Positions 57,777 through 64,000 of a stretch of DNA of 64,000 nt are shown here, piece by piece. Under the pieces are notes generated by a model. The model did not search any database, was not told the origin of the DNA, and worked only from the letters and a program-made list of their open reading frames with translations. Positions within the stretch are counted from its first letter, which is position 1; every line of letters begins with the position of its first letter. A program made the position numbers and the translations under genes. Origin of the DNA: JAFAGO01 sp031987605 (GTDB lineage: Bacteria; Bacteroidota; Bacteroidia; Flavobacteriales; Weeksellaceae); NCBI GenBank assembly GCA_031987605.1, contig DALZZF010000003.1, forward strand, positions 124,001-188,000. The letters are read 5' to 3'.

Positions 57777-58650
57777 GATCGCGATTGAATACAACGGCAA
57801 TGACAAAGGCACGGCGGAATGTATTTATACCAACAACCTGCTTTCAACAACGCCGGAGGAACAGTTTGCGGAAATGAAGTTTATTGCCGAGAGAAATCCC
57901 AATGTCAAGAAATGGGCACTGACGGGTTACATTTCTCCACCAAGGGAAATCGGCGACAGACTGACAAACGAGGAATTGAAGGAACTGGTTTTAAAATCAT
58001 TGAAAGATGTGGGACTTACAGAAAATAACCAGATCGTCATGGATGTCCACAATTCCACGAAGCAGAAACATATCCACTTTATCGTGAACCGCATAGATGT
58101 TTATGGTAAATGCACGGTAAAATCTGCCAATATCGGGAAACGCTTTGGTGAATCGGTTCGAAATGTCTGCAAAGAGATGAATCTCAAAACAGATGTGGAA
58201 ATCGGAAAGGAGAAAAAGCAACAGATGCTCAAAATCCTGCAAAACTGTATGAAGGTCTCAAGAAATTTTGATGACTTGGTCGATTATATGCGGAGATGCG
58301 GTTACAGAGTGACGCTCTCGCAGAATGTGAAGGAGGGTATGTCTGGGATGCGGATTGTCCGGCTGAAGGACATCAACGACCATACCCAGAGGCAGTACCA
58401 TCCCGGTTACAAACTTTCGGAGATCACCAGCAAACTGAAGATTAAGGACATCAAAGAAATCCTAAACCGGAATGCGGAAAACCATCATTTGGCAATTTTC
58501 ACTCAGAGTAATCCGCAAACGAACGAAATAAAGCATCCGGAAAAATCAGGGCTCAAGGAGATTGAGAATGCCGTGAAGGAACTGCTCAAACCGAGCTACG
58601 CACAGGCGGCAGACGATGAATTGCTGAGGAAGAGAAAAAGAAGGCGATAG
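57742..58650 (+). CDS. mobA: MOBP-type relaxase
   Basis: A 302-aa HUH endonuclease that nicks oriT and leads the strand into a recipient. The metal-binding motif is KHIHFIVNR (HxH form with the trailing Asn, near residue 107), and candidate nucleophile Tyr residues lie in the first 30 residues (IYTNN). The C-terminal third is helical and basic, ending KRKRRR. It is shorter than plasmid relaxases that carry a primase domain. With mobC but no type IV secretion genes in view, the element is mobilizable rather than self-transmissible. Confidence 0.87.
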   Translation: MNNSATTRRISKIAIEYNGNDKGTAECIYTNNLLSTTPEEQFAEMKFIAERNPNVKKWALTGYISPPREIGDRLTNEELKELVLKSLKDVGLTENNQIVMDVHNSTKQKHIHFIVNRIDVYGKCTVKSANIGKRFGESVRNVCKEMNLKTDVEIGKEKKQQMLKILQNCMKVSRNFDDLVDYMRRCGYRVTLSQNVKEGMSGMRIVRLKDINDHTQRQYHPGYKLSEITSKLKIKDIKEILNRNAENHHLAIFTQSNPQTNEIKHPEKSGLKEIENAVKELLKPSYAQAADDELLRKRKRRR

Positions 58651-58679
58651 GTTTAAAAAACATCAATAAAAAAAAGAAA

Positions 58680-59267
58680 ATGAATAACAACGAATTTAAC
58701 AACCATGACATGAATACAGAAAATTATTCTTCACAAGATGCAGGCATCGAACTTTTGCACCGCGTCATAGAAAGCAATAAGGCGGTAGAAATTTCGGGGA
58801 AGGCGATTTTCCACATGTACTGCGACATCAAGGAGGATATAAAAAAAATCCAAGCACTGGCACATGAAGATAATCTAAAACGGCAGGAATTGCTTAAATC
58901 CATCCCCAACAATATTATCGCAGAATTATCTCCGGACGTTATAAAGCATCTGGAAAAATTCCATCAGAAATCAGATACAGTTAAATATTGGTTTTTCGGA
59001 ATCCTGCCTATATTGCTGGTTGCATTTTTTATTTTATCAGCAACTGTTTATCTCGGAAAAATCTGGTACAGCGAAAGCATCCGCACCAAGACCGAGGTTC
59101 GAGAGGAAATCCTGGAGGAGATCAAGGATGAAAACAAGGCGATTTATGAAACAGAGCAAGTAAAACAGCTGGAGCACAATACCGCACTAATGAAAAAATG
59201 GATGAAGAAAAATCCAAAGGACGCAGAAAAATTTTTGAAGTTTAAGGAGGGGTATGAGAGTAGGTAG
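58680..59267 (+). CDS. Mobilisation-region protein with one membrane helix and coiled coil
   Basis: A 195-aa protein: a soluble N-terminal part of about 100 residues, one transmembrane helix (about 103-123, YWFFGILPILLVAFFIL), then a charged coiled-coil tail rich in Glu and Lys. I know similar proteins only as unnamed neighbours of Bacteroidota relaxases. It may dock the relaxosome to the membrane (inference). It starts 30 bp after the relaxase. Confidence 0.75.
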   Translation: MNNNEFNNHDMNTENYSSQDAGIELLHRVIESNKAVEISGKAIFHMYCDIKEDIKKIQALAHEDNLKRQELLKSIPNNIIAELSPDVIKHLEKFHQKSDTVKYWFFGILPILLVAFFILSATVYLGKIWYSESIRTKTEVREEILEEIKDENKAIYETEQVKQLEHNTALMKKWMKKNPKDAEKFLKFKEGYESR

Positions 59268-59280
59268 ACTAAAAATTATT

Positions 59281-59309
59281 TGTCCAGTTTTTTAATAAAA
59301 AACTGGACA
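59281..59309 (+). terminator. Terminator after the mobilisation genes
   Basis: TGTCCAGTTTTTT (59281-59293) pairs perfectly with AAAAAACTGGACA (59297-59309), loop of 3. It ends the mob operon and separates it from the metal cassette. Confidence 0.75.
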
Positions 59310-59434
59310 TTTATTGACGTATTTATTACAGTTTGCTAAGAGTAACATTGTGAATAATTTAGGAAAAATAAATTTCGTAAATTTGAGCTTTTGGGCTTTT
59401 TTAAGGAAGTAGTTTATCTTCTAAAATAATTTCC

Positions 59435-59442
59435 TATCTTTG
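59435..59442 (+). promoter_or_regulatory. -7 promoter element of the metal cassette
   Basis: TATCTTTG is a perfect -7 consensus, 16 bp before the ATG of the Cys-rich protein at 59458. A -33 element is not clear. Confidence 0.5.
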
Positions 59443-59457
59443 TGCTGTTTACTTACA

Positions 59458-59874
59458 ATGGTCGGAAATTTTAAAATACTGTTGCTTTCCCTTACACTCG
59501 CGTTATTTCTGGCGCCGGGGATTTCCTTAGCTTGCAGCAAAAAGGATAAGCAGGTTTTTAAATCAGAGGCGCATGCTGAAACTTTCATCAAACAGTCATT
59601 CGCGAAATTTCACCCGTCTTGCGACAGCGGCGATTGCAAAGACGAATGCTGTCATCCAAAATCACACAATTGTCAAACGGAAGGATGCTCAGGAAACTGT
59701 AGCGGAAACCTTTGCAGTTCTGCTCAATACACTGTTTTAGCGGATAGTAAATTTGTAGAGGATTCTAAAACTGAAGACTCCGGCTATTATAGCAACAATT
59801 CCAATTTCTATTATCAGAATCCCCATTACTCCGGTGGATTCCATACCATTTGGGAACCGCCCAAAATAGGTTAA
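59458..59874 (+). CDS. Cys-rich secreted protein, probable metal-binding
   Basis: A 138-aa protein with a signal peptide (MVGNFKILLLSLTLALFLAPGISLA). Residues about 55-90 are dense in Cys and His (CDSGDCKDECCHPKSHNC, then CSGNCSGNLC). The C-terminal part is rich in Tyr, Asn and Ser. It may belong to DUF6660, proteins I associate with flavobacterial metal efflux clusters. It leads a cassette with two metal-binding lipoproteins and a CusA/CzcA pump. I use the ATG at 59458; the frame begins at a TTG at 59440 within the promoter. Confidence 0.72.
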   Translation: MVGNFKILLLSLTLALFLAPGISLACSKKDKQVFKSEAHAETFIKQSFAKFHPSCDSGDCKDECCHPKSHNCQTEGCSGNCSGNLCSSAQYTVLADSKFVEDSKTEDSGYYSNNSNFYYQNPHYSGGFHTIWEPPKIG

Positions 59875-59911
59875 TCACTTTCTTTTACAGCCCGAATTAT
59901 GTCCGGTCGTG

Positions 59912-59929
59912 AAGTGTTTTTTAACACTT
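59912..59929 (+). terminator. Weak hairpin between the Cys-rich gene and the lipoprotein gene
   Basis: AAGTGTT (59912-59918) pairs with AACACTT (59923-59929), loop TTTT, no strong T run after. It may attenuate transcription into the next gene. The 227-bp gap has no other feature. Confidence 0.4.
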
Positions 59930-60101
59930 TACCCCTGTTCTTTTAGCGGCGCTGTAAATACATTTGAACTTCAAACGTTCCTTTAAGCGTAAATCTTTCA
60001 AAATAGACTCCTTTTGGAGCATGGACACTTTTGAAGATCTTGATGTTCGTAAGCAGTTTCTAAACACAGAAGCTTAAAATTAACCTATAATCTAAAATTT
60101 A

Positions 60102-60488
60102 ATGAAGAATATTCTTTTAGGAATACTGGCTTTTGTAGCAGTGTTCCTCGTTTCCTGCACCAATTCAAAAGCAGAAACTACCCAAATTACCAATGCACAG
60201 TTCAAGACCGGCGATATTGTCCCCCACGACCAGGTCTGTATGGTAAACAACGCCTACATGGGCAAAAAGCAGCTCGAAGTAAAGCATGACGGCAAAACCT
60301 ACTACGGTTGCTGTGAAAACTGCAAACTCAGAATCCCACACGAAGAAAATGCCCGCATGGCGTATGATCCGATATCTCATCAACTCATCGATAAAGCAAC
60401 CGCAATTATTGCAATCTCTGATAAAAATGATAATGTCGTGTACTTCGAAAATAAAGCAAACTACGAAGCCTTTTTTAATAATAAATAA
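60102..60488 (+). CDS. TRASH/YHS-like metal-binding lipoprotein
   Basis: A 128-aa lipoprotein (lipobox LVSC near residue 19). The core VCMVNNAYMGKKQ followed by TYYGCCENCK is a TRASH/YHS-type metal site with Cys at about 46, 69, 70 and 73. Such proteins bind copper or similar ions in the periplasm. It precedes a Met-rich lipoprotein and the CusA/CzcA pump. Confidence 0.8.
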   Translation: MKNILLGILAFVAVFLVSCTNSKAETTQITNAQFKTGDIVPHDQVCMVNNAYMGKKQLEVKHDGKTYYGCCENCKLRIPHEENARMAYDPISHQLIDKATAIIAISDKNDNVVYFENKANYEAFFNNK

Positions 60489-60507
60489 CCTTTAAACTTA
60501 TAAAATA

Positions 60508-61131
60508 ATGAAAACAATACTATTCAGCCTTTTGGCAATCGGAACATTGGCACTCACTTCTTGTAAAGAAAACAAAGAACAGAAAAGCACTACTGAAACA
60601 TCCATGCAGCACGATATGAGCATGATGTCTGACAATTCAGCAATGGGCGATATGCCTATGGATGAAAAGGTAACCGTGATTGACGCAAAAAAAACTTCCG
60701 CAAATCTTACAGAACTCTATTCCCATTACACCCAACTTACATTTGCACTCTCAGCTGATGATGATAAAGAAGCAGTTAATACAGCCAAAGGAATTCTGGA
60801 AGCATTGCCTAAAATAAACAAAAAGGGATTTTCCGCTGAACAGAAAAAAGAATATGCAGAACTGGAATCAAGCATTAAGGAACACGCACAGCATATTGCG
60901 GATAATGCCGGAAACATTGATCATCAGCGCGAACATCTGGATTTAATGAGTGAAGATTTTTACGACCTGCTGAAAGACTTCGGAACATCAAAAACGGTGT
61001 ACAAAATATTCTGCCCGATGTATAATGACAACATAGGGGCCTTCTGGCTCAGCGATTCACGCGAGATCAAGAACCCTTATTACGGCAAAAAAATGGCTTC
61101 ATGTGGTGAGGTTCAGGAAGAAATTAAGTAA
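60508..61131 (+). CDS. DUF3347 lipoprotein with Met-rich N-terminus
   Basis: A 207-aa lipoprotein (lipobox LTSC near 19). After the anchor comes a Met/His-rich segment (MQHDMSMMSDNSAMGDMPM, about 33-51), typical of copper or silver binding. A DUF3347 helical domain follows (about 60-205, with LYSHYTQLTFALSADD and FCPMYNDNIGAFWLS). DUF3347 is often fused to or placed beside CusB-type adaptors. It lies 14 bp upstream of the pump gene. Confidence 0.85.
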   Translation: MKTILFSLLAIGTLALTSCKENKEQKSTTETSMQHDMSMMSDNSAMGDMPMDEKVTVIDAKKTSANLTELYSHYTQLTFALSADDDKEAVNTAKGILEALPKINKKGFSAEQKKEYAELESSIKEHAQHIADNAGNIDHQREHLDLMSEDFYDLLKDFGTSKTVYKIFCPMYNDNIGAFWLSDSREIKNPYYGKKMASCGEVQEEIK

Positions 61132-61145
61132 ACAGATTCTAAATC

Positions 61146-62429
61146 ATGATTCAAAATTTAATCAAACTCTCCCTCCGCAACAGGTATTTCGTTTTGCTGA
61201 TTGCAATCGGCCTTTTTATCTGGGGTATTTTTGCGGTAAGGGACAATCCCATCGATGCCATTCCGGATCTGAGTGAGAACCAGGTCATCGTTTTTACCGA
61301 GTGGATGGGCAGAAGTCCCCAGATTATTGAAGATCAGGTGACTTTTCCTCTGGTCAGCAACCTTCAGGGAATTCCGAAAATTAAGAACATCCGCGCCTCT
61401 TCCATGTTTGGGATGAGCTTCGTATATGTTATTTTCGAAGATAATGTGGATATTTATTGGGCCAGAACCCGCGTAATGGAACGGCTCAATTATGCGCAGC
61501 GTTTACTCCCACAAGATGTCACCCCTACGCTCGGACCGGATGGCACCGGTGTTGGTCACGTTTTCTGGTACCATTTTGATGCACCCAAAATGGATTTGGG
61601 AGACCAGCGTGCCCTTCAGGACTGGTACGTGAAATTTGCCTTGCAGACGGTTCCCGGTGTCGCGGAAGTGGCATCCTTTGGCGGCTTCGAAAAACAGTAC
61701 CAGCTTATCGTAGATCCTGTAAAATTGCAGTATTACAACGTCTCCCTCATGGAGGTGATGAATAAGGTAAAGGCTAACAACAACGATGTAGGGGGACGGA
61801 AATTTGAGATGGCCGATATGGCCTACGTCATCCGTGGACTTGGTTACATTAAGAATGTAGCCGATATCGAAGAAATCGCGGTGGGAAATTACAACGGTAT
61901 TCCCGTGCGGGTGAAAGATATTGGCTCGGTACAAATGGGTGGAGATCTTCGGCTGGGTATTTTTGATGCGGACGGTGAAGGTGAAGTCGTGGGCGGTATC
62001 GTGGTGGCACGGTATGGCGAAAATGCGGATAAGGTCATCAACGATGTGAAAGAGAAAATGAAGGACGTTGAAAAAGGACTCCCTGAAGGCGTCACCTTCA
62101 AGACATCGTACGACCGCAGTACGCTGATTGAAGGGGCAATAGACAATATTAAAACCAAGCTGATTGAAGAAATTATCGTGGTGGCAATCATTGTTATTCT
62201 GTTCCTATTCCACTGGCGAAGTGCATTGAGCATCATCATTCAGATTCCAGTCACCATTGCCATCAGTTTTATTCTGCTCAATGCGTTTGGACTTTCCTCC
62301 AATATCATGTCCCTTACAGGAATTGCGCTGGCAATTGGGGTGATCGTGGATAACGGAATTATCATGTCTGAAAATGCATATAAAAATCTCTCCGATTGGC
62401 AGAACCATCAACAAAATAAAACCCCCTAA
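61146..62429 (+). CDS. cusA: CusA/CzcA heavy-metal RND pump, N-terminal part
   Basis: A 427-aa frame covering the first third of a heavy-metal RND transporter: helix 1, the first large periplasmic loop (AIPDLSENQVIVFTEW, RNIRASSMFGMSFVYV) and helices 2-4, with the proton-relay Asp in ALAIGVIVDNGIIMSEN. It stops at TAA (62427-62429) after KTP, in the cytoplasmic loop after helix 4. The family is about 1000-1250 aa long, and the rest continues in the -1 frame from 62432. A single extra C in the C5 run at 62422-62426 would join both parts (see findings). Confidence 0.92.
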   Translation: MIQNLIKLSLRNRYFVLLIAIGLFIWGIFAVRDNPIDAIPDLSENQVIVFTEWMGRSPQIIEDQVTFPLVSNLQGIPKIKNIRASSMFGMSFVYVIFEDNVDIYWARTRVMERLNYAQRLLPQDVTPTLGPDGTGVGHVFWYHFDAPKMDLGDQRALQDWYVKFALQTVPGVAEVASFGGFEKQYQLIVDPVKLQYYNVSLMEVMNKVKANNNDVGGRKFEMADMAYVIRGLGYIKNVADIEEIAVGNYNGIPVRVKDIGSVQMGGDLRLGIFDADGEGEVVGGIVVARYGENADKVINDVKEKMKDVEKGLPEGVTFKTSYDRSTLIEGAIDNIKTKLIEEIIVVAIIVILFLFHWRSALSIIIQIPVTIAISFILLNAFGLSSNIMSLTGIALAIGVIVDNGIIMSENAYKNLSDWQNHQQNKTP

Positions 62430-62431
62430 CA

Positions 62432-64000
62432 ATGAAGACCAACTGGTTTAAAAATATATTCAGAAAAAAAGAGAAGGAGAAAGACAGTTACGTTAAAATT
62501 CCCGAAGACATTCGGTTGAAGATTATCGAAAAATCATCCTTACAGGTATCCAGAGGCGTATTTTTTTCTACGGTAATCATCGTGGTTTCTTTTCTCCCGG
62601 TATTTATGTTGACCGGTCAGGAAGGTAAACTTTTTCATCCGCTGGCGTACACTAAAACATTCATCCTGATTGTTGATGCAATCCTGGTGCTTACCCTTGC
62701 CCCGGTGCTCATCTCCTTTTTCATGAAGGGAAAATTTAAGGACGATAATAAAAACCCAATAAACAGAGGCTTGGAACGGATTTACGAACCGCTGATAAGA
62801 TGGTGCATGAAATGGAAAAAAACCACGCTGGGAATTAATATTTTGGCACTGCTCATCAGTATTCCAATGATAATGAACCTTGGACGTGAGTTTATGCCGC
62901 CTTTGGATGAAGGATCCCTGCTCTTTATGCCGGTTACCCTTCCCGATATTTCAAACTCTGAAGCCAAAAGATTACTGCAGGTACAGGATAAAATCATTAA
63001 GGGAATTCCGGAAGTGGATCATGTCCTCGGAAAAGCCGGAAGAGCCAACACGGCGACAGATAATTCACCCATCTCCATGATTGAAACCATTATTTTGTTG
63101 AAACCGCAAAGCGAATGGCGCGAGGGCAAAACAAAAGATGATCTCATCAATGAGCTGAATGCCAAACTGCAGATTCCAGGCGTTACCAATGGCTGGACCA
63201 TGCCGATTTCCAACCGAATCAATATGCTTTCAACCGGGATCAGAACGGATGTGGGCGTAAAAGTGTACGGACAGAACCTGGACAGTATTGCCGTCCTTTC
63301 AGAAAAGATTAAAAAGGAACTCACAGGAATTGAAGGGATCAAGGACATGTATGTCGAACCGATTACCGGCGGAAAATATGTGGACATTCAAGTGAAACGC
63401 GAAGAAGTAGGAAGATACGGGCTAAGCGTGGATGATGTAAATGCCGTCGTGGAAAGTGCGCTCGGCGGAATGAAACTCACCACCACCGTGGAAGGCCGAC
63501 AGCGCTTTTCGGTAAATGCCAGATACGGCCAGGATTTCAGAAATAATTTGGAATCTCTGAGAAGATTGCCCATGCAGACGATGGAATTTGGTTCCATTCC
63601 GCTAAGTGCAGTGGCTGACATTCGTCTTACAGAAGGACCACCAATGATCAATTCTGAAAATGCAATGTTGCGTGGAACTGTTCTATTCAACGTACGCGAC
63701 CGGGATTTAGGCAGTACCGTAGAAGAAGCCCAGGCAAAACTCAATAACATGGTGAACAAAATGCCTAAAGGTTATTTCGTGGAATGGAGCGGACAGTACG
63801 AAAACCTGATTCGCGGTGAGCAGACTTTAAAAATGATTATGCCCCTCGTATTAATCGTGATCTTCCTTTCCATGTACTTTGCATTCAATTCTTACCGCGA
63901 AGCTTTCTTTAATCTCATCAGTATTCCTTTCGCCTTAATCGGCGGTGTCTTTATGATTTCGCTTTGGGGTGTTAATCTCTCCGTAGCAGTAGCAGTGGGA
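62432..64000 (+). CDS. cusA: CusA/CzcA heavy-metal RND pump, C-terminal part (runs off the window)
   Basis: An open frame of 523 codons from the ATG at 62432 to the window edge, without a stop. After a short basic leader (MKTNWFKNIFRKKEKEK) it goes on where the first part ends: IIEKSSLQVSRGVFFSTVII and SFLPVFMLTGQEGKLFHPLAYTKTF are the family helix 5-6 region. The second periplasmic domain follows, with REFMPPLDEGSLLFMP, and then later helices. The ATG lies 2 bp after the stop of the first part, so it could be translated by coupling, or it is the rest of a frameshifted gene. Adaptor and outer-membrane partners (CusB, CusC) must lie outside the window. Confidence 0.88.
   Translation, partial: MKTNWFKNIFRKKEKEKDSYVKIPEDIRLKIIEKSSLQVSRGVFFSTVIIVVSFLPVFMLTGQEGKLFHPLAYTKTFILIVDAILVLTLAPVLISFFMKGKFKDDNKNPINRGLERIYEPLIRWCMKWKKTTLGINILALLISIPMIMNLGREFMPPLDEGSLLFMPVTLPDISNSEAKRLLQVQDKIIKGIPEVDHVLGKAGRANTATDNSPISMIETIILLKPQSEWREGKTKDDLINELNAKLQIPGVTNGWTMPISNRINMLSTGIRTDVGVKVYGQNLDSIAVLSEKIKKELTGIEGIKDMYVEPITGGKYVDIQVKREEVGRYGLSVDDVNAVVESALGGMKLTTTVEGRQRFSVNARYGQDFRNNLESLRRLPMQTMEFGSIPLSAVADIRLTEGPPMINSENAMLRGTVLFNVRDRDLGSTVEEAQAKLNNMVNKMPKGYFVEWSGQYENLIRGEQTLKMIMPLVLIVIFLSMYFAFNSYREAFFNLISIPFALIGGVFMISLWGVNLSVAVAVG

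Noticed and set aside
1..64000. CRISPR arrays
   Set aside because: No series of equal direct repeats with spacers was found; the tandem repeats at 35801-35889 lack unique spacers.

Overview
The window reads as about 53 kb of chromosome from an AT-rich flavobacterium (Bacteroidota; Chryseobacterium/Kaistella-like Weeksellaceae is my best guess from protein style), followed by about 11 kb of accessory DNA that begins directly after an intact tRNA-Asn gene and runs off the right edge. The assignment rests on type IX secretion sorting domains, PorD (DUF4835), DUF5687, DUF4126 and DUF6132 proteins, the flavobacterial omega subunit, and many promoters of the Bacteroidota form TTTG-N19/20-TAnnTTTG with almost no Shine-Dalgarno sequences.

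Layout. 0.1-2.8 kb (minus): RtcB RNA ligase, the PrfH release-factor homologue and a TPR protein form an RNA-repair/ribosome-rescue operon. 2.8-3.3 kb: non-coding, with an inverted repeat, a Flavo-1-like structured RNA candidate and a terminator. 3.3-8.9 kb (minus): a LacI regulator, PfkB sugar kinase, FucP-like permease, maltoporin-like porin and ketose-3-epimerase-like enzyme form a sugar-use cluster with two matching palindromic operator candidates. 9.3-21.4 kb: methylmalonyl-CoA mutase large subunit, Bcp peroxiredoxin, DsbA-like protein, RF1, a lectin-like T9SS protein, a PAP2 phosphatase/EptA pair (probable lipid A remodelling), FumC and a META-type T9SS protein. 21.6-30.6 kb: SMR exporter, ABC exporter, RecN, PorD, CoaBC, RNA polymerase omega and BamD (a housekeeping block), TetR. 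30.7-33.2 kb (plus): TatD, TcdA, RnpA, DUF4126. 33.2-45.9 kb (minus): acidic TPR protein with internal duplication, LptE, a sigma-54 activator, DUF1016 nuclease, MiaB, two TonB-C-like secreted proteins, LysA, a DnaQ/degenerate GIY-YIG fusion, a HerA-type ATPase. 46.4-49.5 kb (plus): a sulfur cassette of TauE/SafE exporter, persulfide-dioxygenase/rhodanese fusion, two tiny Cys-containing membrane proteins and thioredoxin. 49.5-52.9 kb: omega-amidase, two small outer-membrane barrels, RseP.

53.0-64.0 kb: tRNA-Asn(GTT), then an integrative mobilizable element: an unrecognised membrane protein, an excisionase-like HTH protein, a VapE-type helicase, a Toprim primase, MobC, a MOBP relaxase and a coiled-coil membrane protein, then a heavy-metal (probably copper-type) cassette with a Cys-rich secreted protein, two lipoproteins and a CusA/CzcA pump whose reading frame is broken at a C5 run. 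No integrase and no right attachment site are visible, so the element must continue to the right. Three non-coding parts of the element hold structured DNA: a cloverleaf-like fold before the HTH gene, AGGTA iterons arranged as mirrored pairs between helicase and primase (candidate replication origin), and inverted repeats before mobC (candidate oriT).

Functions come from reading the translations and motifs by eye; no database search was run.
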